Below, piece by piece: positions 34,888 to 43,711 of a DNA stretch of 64,000 nucleotides. The position numbers and the translations under genes were made by a program. Numbering within the stretch: position 1 is the first letter of the stretch; each line of letters starts with the position of its first letter. The DNA is from Maricaulis sp034670125 (GTDB taxonomy: Bacteria; Pseudomonadota; Alphaproteobacteria; Caulobacterales; Maricaulaceae), in contig NZ_JAXMOC010000011.1 of the NCBI RefSeq assembly GCF_034670125.1, positions 7,959 through 71,958 on the forward strand. Reading direction: 5' to 3'. Below the pieces are notes generated by a model. That model made no database searches, was not told where the DNA came from, and saw only the letters and a program-made list of their open reading frames with translations.

Positions 34888-35600
34888 CCCAGACAGATCT
34901 TGACGGCCGCCTCGCTCTCGTCAGCGGGGCGTCACGCGGTATTGGCCGCGCCATGGCGCTCGAACTGGCCAAGGCCGGTGCCCATGTCATCGCCACGGCC
35001 CGGACAACGGGCGGCCTGGAAGAACTCGATGATGACATCGTGAAAGCGGGCGGTAGCTGCACCATCGTACCGCTGGACCTGATGAGTCCGGACGGGATCG
35101 AAAAGCTGGGCGGCGTGATCACAGAACGGTGGGAAAAACTCGATATCCTGCTCGCCAATGCCGGATCGCTGGGCGTGCTGACGCCGGCCTCGCAGGTGAA
35201 GTCCAAGACCTGGCATGATGTGATCGGGGTCAACCTGATGGCCCCGGCCCGCATGATCCGGGCTTTCGAGCCGCTCCTGCTGGCCTCTGACGCCGGTCGG
35301 GCGGTGTTCATATCGTCGGGTGCCGCCAGTTCACGCCGCGCCTTCTGGGCGCCCTATGCGGCCTCCAAGGCGGCGCTCGACGCGCTGGTCGAAAGCTGGG
35401 CCAATGAACACGTCAACAATCCGAAGATTCGGATCAACACGGTCTATCCGGGTGCCCTGCGCACGCAGATGCGCTCCAAGGCCTTCCCGGGCGAGAACCC
35501 GGACACGCTGCCGGAGCCGTCCGCCCTATGGCCGACCATCGCCGAACTGGTAAGCCCGGATTGCACGCGCAATGGTGAAACCGTCCGGTTTGACGGCTAG
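34884..35600 (+). CDS. Short-chain dehydrogenase/reductase
   Basis: A 238-residue classical SDR: cofactor motif VSGASRGIGRAM (residues ~13-24), NAG in LLANAGSLG, catalytic serine in FISSGAASS and YxxxK in PYAASKAALD. The family name YciK-like fits the length and the downstream region INTVYPGALRTQMR. The substrate is unknown. Its ATG overlaps the purF stop, so it ends the radA-cvpA-purF operon. It converges with der across an 18-bp palindrome. Confidence 0.88.
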   Translation: MTQTDLDGRLALVSGASRGIGRAMALELAKAGAHVIATARTTGGLEELDDDIVKAGGSCTIVPLDLMSPDGIEKLGGVITERWEKLDILLANAGSLGVLTPASQVKSKTWHDVIGVNLMAPARMIRAFEPLLLASDAGRAVFISSGAASSRRAFWAPYAASKAALDALVESWANEHVNNPKIRINTVYPGALRTQMRSKAFPGENPDTLPEPSALWPTIAELVSPDCTRNGETVRFDG

Positions 35601-35617
35601 CAAACCCTAGGGTTTGC
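35600..35617. repeat. 18-bp perfect palindrome across the SDR/der gene ends
   Basis: GCAAACCCTAGGGTTTGC equals its own complement. It starts at the last base of the SDR stop and covers the last codons and stop of der (reading CGC AAA CCC TAG on the minus strand). It may act as a weak bidirectional terminator or be a coincidence of coding. Confidence 0.35.
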
Positions 35618-37079
35618 GCGCGGCAGCCCGACCGATCGACGGCCGCTGCCCTTTGGGGCGGCCGGGGGTGCGGTTGGGATGCGACGGCTTGCCGGCCTTC
35701 TCGCCGGTGCCACTGCCACCCCGGTCTCCATCGACATAGGGATTCTTGCCGGCCTTGACGATCAGACGGATCGGCACACCCGGCAGGTCGAAGGCTTCTC
35801 GCAACCCGTTGACCAGATAGCGCTTGTAGCTCTCCGGCAAGTCAGACGCGCGCGAACACATCAACACGAAGGTTGGCGGACGGCCCTTGGTCTGGGTCAT
35901 GTAGCGCGGCTTGATCCGGCGGCCATTGACGGCGGGCGGTGGATGACGCTCGGTCATCTCGTGCAGCCAGTCATTGAGATCACGCGTCTTGACCTTGGCG
36001 TCCCAGTTCTCATGCAGCTTGGCCAGGGTCGGCATGATCGCGTCGAGACCCTTTTTCTTCAGGGCCGACATTGGCAGCACGGGCGCACCGGTCATCTGCG
36101 GCAAAAGGCGTTCGAACTCGAGCCGGATTTCCTTGAGATAGGCTTCGCGATTGGGCACGAGGTCCATCTTGGACACGGCGATCGCGACGGCACGACCTTC
36201 CTTGTAAGCCATGTCGGCCAGGTGAAGGTCCTGTTTTTCCAGCGGATGCTCGGCATCCATCAGCAGCAACACCACTTCGGCGAATTTCACGGCGCGCAGC
36301 GTGTCGGCGGCGCTCATCCGCTCCAGCCGGTCGGCGACCTTGCCTCGCTTGCGCAGGCCGGCGGTGTCATGCAGCCGGACACGTCGCCCGTCCCAGACCC
36401 AGTCCACCGAGATGGCGTCTCGGGTGATGCCCGCCTCGGGACCGGTAATCAGGCGTTCCTCGCCGATCAGTGTGTTGATCAGGGTCGACTTGCCCGCATT
36501 CGGGCGACCGATGACCGCAATGCGCAGGGGCGGATCGCCATCATCCTTGCTGCCGCGCCGCGCTGCCTTGGCCATCGGACCAAGCGTGTGGACGACGGCA
36601 TCATAAAGATCGCCAATCCCGGCGCCATGGGCAGCGGAAAAGGCAATCGGCTCGCCCATGCCCAGCTCGAAGGCGTCGATCAGGCCACTCTCCCCGGCCT
36701 TGCCCTCACACTTGTTGGCGAGCAGGAGAACCGGTTTGCCGGAGCGCCGGATCACGTCCGCAAACACCACATCCAGCGGCGTGACCCCGGCCCGCGCGTC
36801 GATCAGCAACAGGCAGAGATCGGCATCATGGATCGCCATTTCGGTCTGGGTGCGCATCTCCGCATCCAGCCCGTCTTTCTCGGAATCGTCGTATCCGGCG
36901 GTGTCTATCAACAGCAGGGGCAGATCGCCCAAGCGCCCACGCGCCTCTCGTCGGTCGCGGGTCACCCCCGGCCGGTCGTCGACAATGGCCAGCGGTTTTC
37001 CGGCCAATCGATTGAAAAGCGTCGATTTTCCCACATTGGGCCGTCCAACGACGGCGATGCGGGGCAAGTGAGCAGTCAT
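35607..37079 (-). CDS. der: Ribosome assembly GTPase Der (EngA)
   Basis: Der is an essential GTPase for 50S assembly and uniquely has two tandem GTPase domains. Here they are GRPNVGKST (12-20) with DTAGYDD and NKCEG, and GRPNAGKST (191-199) with DTAGLRKRG and SKMDLV. A C-terminal KH-like domain follows (~350-450), then a basic Gly/Pro/Lys tail of ~40 residues (ending RKP). Length 490. It lies just downstream of bamB, with an 11-base gap; bamB-der is a conserved pair. Confidence 0.96.
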   Translation of the reverse strand: MTAHLPRIAVVGRPNVGKSTLFNRLAGKPLAIVDDRPGVTRDRREARGRLGDLPLLLIDTAGYDDSEKDGLDAEMRTQTEMAIHDADLCLLLIDARAGVTPLDVVFADVIRRSGKPVLLLANKCEGKAGESGLIDAFELGMGEPIAFSAAHGAGIGDLYDAVVHTLGPMAKAARRGSKDDGDPPLRIAVIGRPNAGKSTLINTLIGEERLITGPEAGITRDAISVDWVWDGRRVRLHDTAGLRKRGKVADRLERMSAADTLRAVKFAEVVLLLMDAEHPLEKQDLHLADMAYKEGRAVAIAVSKMDLVPNREAYLKEIRLEFERLLPQMTGAPVLPMSALKKKGLDAIMPTLAKLHENWDAKVKTRDLNDWLHEMTERHPPPAVNGRRIKPRYMTQTKGRPPTFVLMCSRASDLPESYKRYLVNGLREAFDLPGVPIRLIVKAGKNPYVDGDRGGSGTGEKAGKPSHPNRTPGRPKGQRPSIGRAAARKP

Positions 37080-37089
37080 GCGTTTGCGC

Positions 37090-38466
37090 CTAGCGTAGCG
37101 CGATCATCCGCGCATCATCGGTGACGACATATACGGTTTCATTGGCAATGACAGGGGGCACGAACACATCGCCCGGCAGATCACGCTCGGACATGATGCT
37201 GCCATCGAAGGCATTCAGCACGGTCATGTCACCCCGGCTGGAGGCGACAACCAGACGGCCGCCGGCCATGAGCGGACCCGTCCAGGCAAGACGGTTCTTG
37301 CGCTCGCGCGCATTCTCGAACAGCGGCAACTGGGTGATCCAGTAGACCTGACCGTCATGGCGGTTGATGCAGACGATCTCGGCTTCGCTGGTGGTGATGA
37401 ACAGGAAATCACCGGCGACCCAGGGCGCATGCAGGCCACCGGCCGGCTGGCTCCACAGGCGTTCGCCGGTCCGCAGCGAGATCGCGGCCAGCAGACCGGA
37501 ATGACTCATCGCATAGACGGTATTATCGACGACGACCGGGCTGCCGGCGACGTCATTGATCTCGGACATGGCGGTCAGGCCACCCGCGCGGGTCAGGCTG
37601 TCCTGCCAGATCGGGTTGCCGTTCTGGACCCGCAGCGCGATCAGCTCGCCCGAGGCAAAGGGGGCGACGACGATGTCGCCCAGCACGGCCGGGCTCGGCG
37701 CGGTCAGCAGACGGGCCGACTCGACGATACCCTGATAGGTCCACAGCACCTGGCCGCTATCCGTGTCGAGCGCCAGCAATTCATTGTCGTCACTGGACAC
37801 GAACACCCGGCCGTCCGCGACGGTGGGCGATCCATGGAAGGGCACCAGCGTCGAGGAACGCCAGATCTCGTTGCCAGAAGCGGCATCGAGCGCGACGAAG
37901 AAGTTCAGGCCGGTGTGGACGTATAGACGTCCCCCATCAAAGGCGATGCCGCCGCCGAACGACATTCGGTCATAGCGCTGCGAGGCCTCGATGCGGTGAC
38001 GCCAGACAACCGATCCGGTGTCGGCATTCATCGCGACCACCTCACCGCGCGCATCAATGGCGTAGACATTGTCGCCGGCCACGACCGGGCGGGCATTCAA
38101 ACGGCGGTCATTGTCGGAACCATTGCCGAAACCCTCGCGCCAGGCGATGGCGAGCGGGCCGCTCGCCTGGGTGTGCTGGACGGCATTGGTCGGATAACCG
38201 CCCGGCTGCGGCCAGACCGTGTTGACATAGGCCGGCGGCAGGTCAACGACCCGCGGCTCGCCATCATTGTCCAGGTTCAGACCCTGTTCGAAATTGAGGA
38301 TGGAAACGCGGCCATCGGTCGGCGCATCCCCGTTCAGCCGTTCAGAGTCGCTGTCATTGCCACGCCCGGGTATCATGTCGAGCGGGTTGGGGACGGACGA
38401 ACAGGCCGCCAGCGGGGCAATCAGGGCCACACCGAGAAGAGTGCGGATACGCTTTACATCAATCAT
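37090..38466 (-). CDS. bamB: Outer membrane assembly lipoprotein BamB
   Basis: BamB is the beta-propeller lipoprotein of the BAM complex that folds outer-membrane proteins. The 458-residue product has a lipobox LAAC (cysteine 22) and repeated PQQ-type blades, for example AMNADTGSVVWRHR, ALDAASGNEIWRS, ALDTDSGQVLWTY and AISLRTGERLWSQ. The ATG at 38466 overlaps the upstream YfgM-like stop by 8 bases; earlier ATGs at 38475 and 38484 are possible but would lengthen the signal sequence. Together with lptD and surA, the window is rich in outer-membrane biogenesis genes. Confidence 0.9.
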   Translation of the reverse strand: MIDVKRIRTLLGVALIAPLAACSSVPNPLDMIPGRGNDSDSERLNGDAPTDGRVSILNFEQGLNLDNDGEPRVVDLPPAYVNTVWPQPGGYPTNAVQHTQASGPLAIAWREGFGNGSDNDRRLNARPVVAGDNVYAIDARGEVVAMNADTGSVVWRHRIEASQRYDRMSFGGGIAFDGGRLYVHTGLNFFVALDAASGNEIWRSSTLVPFHGSPTVADGRVFVSSDDNELLALDTDSGQVLWTYQGIVESARLLTAPSPAVLGDIVVAPFASGELIALRVQNGNPIWQDSLTRAGGLTAMSEINDVAGSPVVVDNTVYAMSHSGLLAAISLRTGERLWSQPAGGLHAPWVAGDFLFITTSEAEIVCINRHDGQVYWITQLPLFENARERKNRLAWTGPLMAGGRLVVASSRGDMTVLNAFDGSIMSERDLPGDVFVPPVIANETVYVVTDDARMIALR

Positions 38467-39244
38467 TGCCTGCATCCCCGGCATCGGTGGTTTCTTCTTC
38501 GGTGGCGGGATCGTCCGCGCCGTCTACAGGCGTTGCCGGCACAGCCCCGTCCGTCGATTCGTCTGCCGGTGCGTCATCAGCAACCGGTGCGGCCATCGCC
38601 GTGCGCTGGGCAATCAGCGCCAGCGCTTCCTGGGCGCGGCGCTGGACACCGGCCGGCGCATCGCTGGAGAAGGCCAGGAACTGGTACTGGGTCCGCGCCC
38701 GCTCATCATTGTCCGAGCGCAGGGCCGCGGCCGCGATCGTCTCGCGGGCGATATGACGATAAGGCGAGTCCGCGTTGACGAGACGGGTCAGACGCAGATC
38801 AATGTCCGAGAAGGACAGGCTGTCCCAGGACGCCCAGACGGCGCGGATCTCGGCCATGTCCCGCAAGACGGGGTCACTCGAACGCGCTGCAGCCTGCTCG
38901 AAAAACCCGGTCGCGGCGGCATTGTCGCCCTGTTCAAGCGCAATATTGCCGCGCTGGATCAAGGCTAGGGACACATAACCGGGGGTACCGGTCTCGGCGA
39001 GCGTTTCCAGCCCGGCCGCAGCCAGGGCCAGCTCTCCGGACTCCGAATGGGTCATGGCCGCAATAAACGCGTCGGACGCCGTCTGACGGCTTCCGGTCTG
39101 CCAGGCATCGAAGCTCTGCCAGGCCACGGATCCGGCGATCACCGCCAAGGCTGCACCCAAGGCCCAGGGGCCCCACTTGCGCAACAAATCCTGATACTTG
39201 TCCCGGCGAAGTTCTTCGTCGACTTCTTCAAAAATATCGACCAC
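38459..39244 (-). CDS. YfgM-like tetratricopeptide membrane protein
   Basis: A 261-residue protein with a cytoplasmic start (VDIFEEVDEELRRDKYQ), one membrane helix (~28-48) and a periplasmic region of TPR-like helices (YVSLALIQRGNIALEQGDNA), then an acidic Ala/Thr/Asp-rich tail. This layout matches YfgM/TPR_21 proteins, periplasmic chaperone partners of the Sec translocon, usually encoded next to bamB. I favour a GTG start at 39244, which has GGAG about 10 bases upstream and fits the family N-terminus; a TTG at 39268 is also open. Confidence 0.85.
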   Translation of the reverse strand: MVDIFEEVDEELRRDKYQDLLRKWGPWALGAALAVIAGSVAWQSFDAWQTGSRQTASDAFIAAMTHSESGELALAAAGLETLAETGTPGYVSLALIQRGNIALEQGDNAAATGFFEQAAARSSDPVLRDMAEIRAVWASWDSLSFSDIDLRLTRLVNADSPYRHIARETIAAAALRSDNDERARTQYQFLAFSSDAPAGVQRRAQEALALIAQRTAMAAPVADDAPADESTDGAVPATPVDGADDPATEEETTDAGDAGND

Positions 39245-39317
39245 GTCGAAGCGGCTCCGTAATTCCAATCAATGTGCGGCGGACCCTAGCGTCACTGCCC
39301 CCCTGCGGCAACAGAGG

Positions 39318-40157
39318 TCAGCCGTCAGAACGCTTCATCGTGTAGACCTCGCGCTGCGAGGGAAAACTGCGGTCGCGGACTTCACGGGCGAATTGCGACA
39401 CGGCAGCGTCCGTGCGTTCGGCCATATTGTCATAGCGCTTGACGAATTTCGGGGTCCAGTCGAACACGCCCAGCATGTCCTGGGTGACCAGGATCTGGCC
39501 GTCACAGGCAGCCGAAGCGCCGATGCCGATGGTGGGAACATCCACAGTTTCGGTGATCTCGCGCGCCAGGTCCTCGGCGACGCCCTCAATGACGATGGCA
39601 AAGGCACCGGCCTGCGCTGTCGCCAACGCTTCGTCGATGACGCGTTGACGCTCGGCCTGGGTCCGCCCCTTCGCCTTGAAGCCGCCATCCGCCAGCGCCG
39701 CCTGGGGACGCAGGCCGATATGGCCGATCACCGGGATCGAGCGGGCCGCCATGAAGCGGATCGTGTCGGCGGCATAGGTGCCGCTCTCGATCTTGATCGC
39801 CTGACAGCCCGTCTCGGCCATCACACGGGCGGCATTGGCAAAGGCCTGCTCGGGTGATTGCTCATAGCTGCCAAACGGCATGTCGACGGCAACGAGCGCC
39901 CGATTGGCGCCGCGCATCACCGCCTGTCCGTGCAGGATCATCATGTCCAGCGTCACACCGACCGTGCTGTCCAGCCCGTGCACCACCATGCCGACACTGT
40001 CGCCGACCAGCAGGAGGTCACAATGGGGATCCAGGATGCGGGCCATCGGCGCGTCATAGGCGGTCAGGCAGACAAGCGGCTCACCGCCCTTGCGGGCACG
40101 GATGTCCGGAGCAGTGATGCGGCGGCCCTTGGTCGGGGCCTTTGACTGGGCAGACAT
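39318..40157 (-). CDS. panB: 3-methyl-2-oxobutanoate hydroxymethyltransferase
   Basis: PanB makes ketopantoate, the first step to pantothenate and coenzyme A. The 279-residue product shows the (beta/alpha)8 barrel motifs VCLTAYDAPMARI, LLVGDSVGMVVHG and IKIESG, with metal and catalytic residues in GDS, DMPFGSYE and the GHIGLRPQ loop. The length is normal. No panC is adjacent in the window. Confidence 0.96.
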   Translation of the reverse strand: MSAQSKAPTKGRRITAPDIRARKGGEPLVCLTAYDAPMARILDPHCDLLLVGDSVGMVVHGLDSTVGVTLDMMILHGQAVMRGANRALVAVDMPFGSYEQSPEQAFANAARVMAETGCQAIKIESGTYAADTIRFMAARSIPVIGHIGLRPQAALADGGFKAKGRTQAERQRVIDEALATAQAGAFAIVIEGVAEDLAREITETVDVPTIGIGASAACDGQILVTQDMLGVFDWTPKFVKRYDNMAERTDAAVSQFAREVRDRSFPSQREVYTMKRSDG

Positions 40158-40234
40158 GGCAGATGGCCTTTGTAACGACAGCTGGCCGGATGTGGCGACC
40201 GGACCCTAGCCCAGCATGCTGCGCTGCAAAAGCC

Positions 40235-40576
40235 TCAGGCCAGACGGCGCGGCAGTACCATCGCGACCATGCCGACCGCGACGGCCATCGCAGCCGCGGC
40301 CATGACCTCCGGCCCCATCAGGAAGCCGACATTGGCGAGCAGGCCCTCGGCCGGCACCTGGATCTGCCCGAGGACGGATTCAAGCTGGGTCCCGGCAATC
40401 GCCGATCCGGTCGAGCCGGCACCGCCGAGCAGCAGGATCCGCTTGCGATCCGGATTGGCCAATTGCTTGACCACACGTTGCGAGAACTTCTCGGCCTCGG
40501 TTTCCGTTTCCAGCGGCTCGGATGCCTGGGCGAAGGCGGCCTTGAGCCGTGCATCGAATGCATCATCCATGGTCAT
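40235..40576 (-). CDS. Small membrane protein paired with ECF sigma factor 1, possible anti-sigma
   Basis: A 113-residue protein: soluble N-terminal ~45 residues (MTMDDAFDARLKAAFAQAS; KFSQRVVKQLAN) and hydrophobic stretches at ~47-60 and ~82-108. The ATG overlaps the sigma factor stop (ATGA) and follows GGAGG. Position and layout suggest a membrane-tethered anti-sigma factor. It has no HxxxCxxC zinc motif, so it is not a ZAS-type anti-sigma. The similar gene at 42246 supports a common design. Function is inference. Confidence 0.55.
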   Translation of the reverse strand: MTMDDAFDARLKAAFAQASEPLETETEAEKFSQRVVKQLANPDRKRILLLGGAGSTGSAIAGTQLESVLGQIQVPAEGLLANVGFLMGPEVMAAAAMAVAVGMVAMVLPRRLA

Positions 40577-41115
40577 GACACCATTACCTCCGCGTCCGTG
40601 AAGAACGCCTGCAACTTGGCCCGGCCGCGATTGACGTGCGACTTGACCGTTCCCAGCGGCATGTCGGTCGCCTCTGCGGCTTCCGAATGCGACATGCCGC
40701 ATGAATAACACAACACCACCGCGATCCGCTCGTCTTCCTTCAATGTGGCAAGCCCTCGATCGAGATCAACCACATTGCCCATGTCACGGGGGGCTTCGCT
40801 CTCTTCGACACCGGCCTTGAACTTTTCCAGCACCCGCTCTGTGGCCTTGCGCTTGCGCGCCGACATCAGGAATTGGGTGTAGGCGATCGAGCACAGCCAG
40901 GATTTGAAGCTGCCCGTGCCCTTGAAGCTGCCGATCTTCTCATAGGCCCGAATGAAAGCGTCCTGAGCCAGATCATCAGCGAGGGCATGGTTGCGGCACA
41001 TGCGATTCAGCATGCCGCGAACCAGACCCTGGTGGCGCCGGACCAGCTCCCCGAAGGCCGCCGGGTTTTTCGTGGCGACCACCAGGGCTGTGAGTTCTTC
41101 GTCCGACGCCTTCAT
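40573..41115 (-). CDS. ECF RNA polymerase sigma factor 1
   Basis: A 180-residue sigma-70 family protein of the extracytoplasmic-function type. Region 2 is visible (LADDLAQDAFIRAYEKIGSF, including the SFKSWLCSIAY segment) and region 4 ends MPLGTVKSHVNRGRAKLQAF. There is no region 1 or 3. It overlaps a small membrane protein downstream by 4 bases and follows a DUF6249-like membrane gene upstream by 14 bases. Sigma factors in such operons usually autoregulate; its trigger is unknown. Confidence 0.92.
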   Translation of the reverse strand: MKASDEELTALVVATKNPAAFGELVRRHQGLVRGMLNRMCRNHALADDLAQDAFIRAYEKIGSFKGTGSFKSWLCSIAYTQFLMSARKRKATERVLEKFKAGVEESEAPRDMGNVVDLDRGLATLKEDERIAVVLCYSCGMSHSEAAEATDMPLGTVKSHVNRGRAKLQAFFTDAEVMVS

Positions 41116-41128
41116 CAGCCCGCTCCGA

Positions 41129-41515
41129 TTACTCGGAGCCCTCTTTCTTGCGTCCCATCAGGCCGAAGCCGACGAGAACCAGACCGATAAAGCCCGGGAA
41201 CGCGGCGATAGCGGGCATGATGTACATGGCTTCGTCGTCGCCTTCGACCGCTCCTATGGTCCAGCCCAGCACCACAAGGGCGGCAGCCACAGCGATCAGG
41301 ATCAGTCCTGATTTGAGGTCGCTATTGCTGTCCTTGCGCGGCATGCCCAAAGCGCGGATCGTGTCCGGGTCCATGGTCTGGCCCGCCTGTATAGCGGTTT
41401 CGATTGTACTCAGCGTGGATTTCCGTTTCTGGGTACTGGCATTCACCGCAACCCAGACAATGCCCAACACCATGACGAACGGTGCCAGCGATACCAACAT
41501 GACCGTAAGGTCCAT
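41129..41515 (-). CDS. DUF6249-like small membrane protein
   Basis: A 128-residue protein with a membrane helix near the start (~3-24), a polar linker (ASTQKRKSTLSTIETAIQAG), and two more helices at the C-terminus (~62-80, ~88-110). The pattern matches DUF6249-type proteins often found beside ECF sigma genes. AGGAGAAAGATC precedes the ATG at 41515; the frame is open further upstream without a better start. It probably heads the operon with sigma factor 1. Function unknown. Confidence 0.65.
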   Translation of the reverse strand: MDLTVMLVSLAPFVMVLGIVWVAVNASTQKRKSTLSTIETAIQAGQTMDPDTIRALGMPRKDSNSDLKSGLILIAVAAALVVLGWTIGAVEGDDEAMYIMPAIAAFPGFIGLVLVGFGLMGRKKEGSE

Positions 41516-41600
41516 GATCTTTCTCCTGCGTATGGCCCGGGTGCTCCGTGCACCGGCTTTGACCATGAGATGCGGCGAGCATCAAAATTGGATGCAAGCC

Positions 41601-42158
41601 TTAGCCGACCACCGAGATGCCGAACAAATAACCGTGTAAATTCAGAATGATAAGCGCTGCTATCAAACCCAGCACAATGGCGGTCAAGTCACCACCCCAG
41701 CCTTTCACGACAGGCGGCGGCGTCTCGCGGAGGCAGGCGGCGATGAAGGTGACCAGCGACCAGACGAAGAAACTGCCGAACAGAAGAACCGCAGACGCCT
41801 CGGCATTGGCGAGCAGGTGCGCGCCGGACCAGACCACAACACCCGCCAGCATCGGATGGCGCACCCAGCGGCGGATATGGCCGGGCGCATAGGCGGAGGT
41901 GAGCAGGATGATTCCCACTGGGACGGCGAAAAGAGCGGCCTGGTGGCCCCAGTCCGGTGTTGTCCAGATCGATGGGGTCGGATGGGCAATGACCTTGCCG
42001 TAAATGATCAGGCCGAAGCCGATCAGCGAGATAGCCGTATAACCCAACTTGTAAGGCGCCGCCCCGAGACGGACCTGCAGCGTGTCGCGCAGACCCGGCA
42101 CAAGACGCAGGCAATGAACGCCCAGAAACAGGATCAGTCCCACAGACAATAGCAGCAT
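41601..42158 (-). CDS. NnrU family membrane protein
   Basis: A 185-residue protein with about five to six membrane helices. NnrU features include a long hydrophobic N-terminus ending in GVHCLRLVPGLR, WGHQAALFAVP, and the conserved YAPGHIRRWVRHPML loop with histidines. NnrU proteins were linked to nitric oxide reduction, but most alphaproteobacterial members stand alone, as here. No denitrification gene is in the window. GGAGG precedes the ATG. It lies between the two ECF sigma modules. Confidence 0.88.
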   Translation of the reverse strand: MLLLSVGLILFLGVHCLRLVPGLRDTLQVRLGAAPYKLGYTAISLIGFGLIIYGKVIAHPTPSIWTTPDWGHQAALFAVPVGIILLTSAYAPGHIRRWVRHPMLAGVVVWSGAHLLANAEASAVLLFGSFFVWSLVTFIAACLRETPPPVVKGWGGDLTAIVLGLIAALIILNLHGYLFGISVVG

Positions 42159-42245
42159 GAACGCCTCCCCGAAGCTGCGGCCGACTATAGGCGATTCACC
42201 GGCATGTCGTGGATGAAAACCGAACGCCGCGCGCGGCAGCTGCCA

Positions 42246-42566
42246 TCAGAACAGGCGCAAGCGTGGCAGCCGGATCGTCCGGGTCACCCAGCCATGCCCG
42301 AGAAAGGCGATCCCGCCACCGATCGCGATGATCTGCAAGACACCGGACATCTCCTGCCCCAGCGTCTCGGCAATGATTTGCAAGGCCGGTGAGACCAAGG
42401 CCAGGCCGAGCACCAGCAGGCAGCCCGCGACCAGGCGCAAGACCAATTCAATACGCAGACGCCTGCGAGCGACGCGCTCCATGACGCCGGTGCGAAACGC
42501 CCGGTCACCGGCCGGCACAGTTTCGGCGGCGAAGAAGTCAGCAAGCGGATCAGTCTTGTCCATCAT
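42246..42566 (-). CDS. Small membrane protein paired with ECF sigma factor 2, possible anti-sigma
   Basis: A 106-residue protein with a soluble N-terminus (DPLADFFAAETVPAGDRAFR), an arginine-rich stretch (ERVARRRLRIE), and two hydrophobic helices (~40-60 and ~72-90). It overlaps the sigma factor 2 gene by 17 bases. Its design resembles the gene at 40235: short charged cytoplasmic part, then membrane helices, no zinc motif. A membrane anti-sigma role is inferred from this repeated arrangement. Confidence 0.55.
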   Translation of the reverse strand: MMDKTDPLADFFAAETVPAGDRAFRTGVMERVARRRLRIELVLRLVAGCLLVLGLALVSPALQIIAETLGQEMSGVLQIIAIGGGIAFLGHGWVTRTIRLPRLRLF

Positions 42567-43089
42567 CGACTCCCAAAATCCCGGCGAGACGGGCCCGCCC
42601 TCGCAATACGTGTGATTTTACCGTCCCCAGCGGCATTTCCAAGACTTTTGAGGCGTCGCCATGCGACCAGCCTTCGCCCAGGCAGAGCGACACCGCCGCT
42701 CGCTGGTCGGTCGGCAGCTGGGCCAGTGCCTGACGCAGGGCGATGGCGCGCTCCGTTTGCGGGGTCTCGCTGTTGGGACGCATGGCCTGCCAGTCATGAT
42801 CACGCTGGCGGGACCGGGCCATGGTCCGCGCCTGGCCCTTGGCCTTGCGCCAGGCGATCGAGAACAGCCAGGTCTTCAGCCGCTCCGGTTCGCGCAATCT
42901 TCGCAGTTCGGTCCAGCCAGCCAGGAATACTTCCTGGGCCAGGTCATCGGCATCCGCATCATAGGGGCTCAACCGGCGCAGGAAGGCGCGGATCGCCCCC
43001 TGATACCGGTCGACGATCCGCGCGAAGGCCGCATCATTGCCCGAGCGGGCCGCCGCGACGAGCGCCGCGTCCGTCGGTTGCGAGCTCAT
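42550..43089 (-). CDS. ECF RNA polymerase sigma factor 2
   Basis: A 179-residue ECF sigma factor. Region 2 is DADDLAQEVFLAGWTELRRL with the following WLFSIAWRKAKGQA; region 4 is CLGEGWSHGDASKVLEMPLG then TVKSHVLRGRARL. It shares the MPLGTVKSHV-RGRA-L signature with sigma factor 1 but differs elsewhere, so the two are not a recent copy. It overlaps a small membrane gene downstream and lies 8 bases after another membrane gene upstream. Confidence 0.92.
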   Translation of the reverse strand: MSSQPTDAALVAAARSGNDAAFARIVDRYQGAIRAFLRRLSPYDADADDLAQEVFLAGWTELRRLREPERLKTWLFSIAWRKAKGQARTMARSRQRDHDWQAMRPNSETPQTERAIALRQALAQLPTDQRAAVSLCLGEGWSHGDASKVLEMPLGTVKSHVLRGRARLAGILGVDDGQD

Positions 43090-43097
43090 CGATCAGC

Positions 43098-43517
43098 CTA
43101 CTTCTTGCCCTTGAAAAAGGACGACACAAGGAAGGCAAATGACAGGACGGCGAAGATCATCGCGACAAAATAGGCAACTTCGCCCATTCCGATCAGACCA
43201 CTGTAACCCTCATAGGCGAACACTGCGGAGAAACCGGCAAACAGGATCACCAGGAAGGCATTGCTGCCCGTACCATAGTTCGAGCTGTCACCGCGCGACC
43301 CTTGGTCCAGATCCGACCAGTCCGGCCGCCCATCATCGGAGTCATCGAGTTTGGCGATCAGGTCGGCTGGCGGTTCCTTGCCGGCCGCCGCATAGGTCTT
43401 CAACAGGTCGATCTTGGCCTGGGTGCGCTTGTAACGCATGAAACTGCCCCAGCCTGCCGCGATAAAGAACGCCAGGGGAAAAAGCAGCCACCAATAGCTC
43501 CGAAAAAGGTCATCCAT
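43098..43517 (-). CDS. Small membrane protein upstream of ECF sigma factor 2
   Basis: A 139-residue protein: N-terminal helix (SYWWLLFPLAFFIAAGWGSF, ~7-26), a polar loop with AKIDLLKTYAAAGKEPPADL, then two C-terminal helices (~84-104, ~110-133) ending in KGKK. The loop wording, a basic stretch then a helix ending AxAGxxxP-x-D, parallels the gene at 41129 (STIETAIQAGQTMDPDTIRAL). AGGAGAG lies upstream of the ATG at 43517. It probably heads the second ECF operon; function unknown. Confidence 0.65.
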   Translation of the reverse strand: MDDLFRSYWWLLFPLAFFIAAGWGSFMRYKRTQAKIDLLKTYAAAGKEPPADLIAKLDDSDDGRPDWSDLDQGSRGDSSNYGTGSNAFLVILFAGFSAVFAYEGYSGLIGMGEVAYFVAMIFAVLSFAFLVSSFFKGKK

Positions 43518-43642
43518 CCGATCACTCTCCTGTTCCTCGCCCCTGGATGCACCGGCATGCAGCGGGCCTTTGCTCCTGTGTCGCCGCCGTGAGGCGGTTT
43601 GGATGCGACGGTCGAAGAAAATTTTCAGGATCGATGTGAAAC

Positions 43643-43676
43643 GGATTGCCCCGGCCTGTCCAGACCGGGGCAATCC
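43643..43676 (-). terminator. 12-bp-stem hairpin after the alpha/beta hydrolase
   Basis: GGATTGCCCCGG (43643-43654) pairs perfectly with CCGGGGCAATCC (43665-43676) around a 10-base loop. It lies 36 bases past the hydrolase stop. Only a short T tract (GTTTC) follows on the minus strand, so it may be a weak or factor-assisted terminator. Confidence 0.5.
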
Positions 43677-43711
43677 GACGACTCGGCGCCGCAAAAAGGG
43701 GCGGCTATGCC

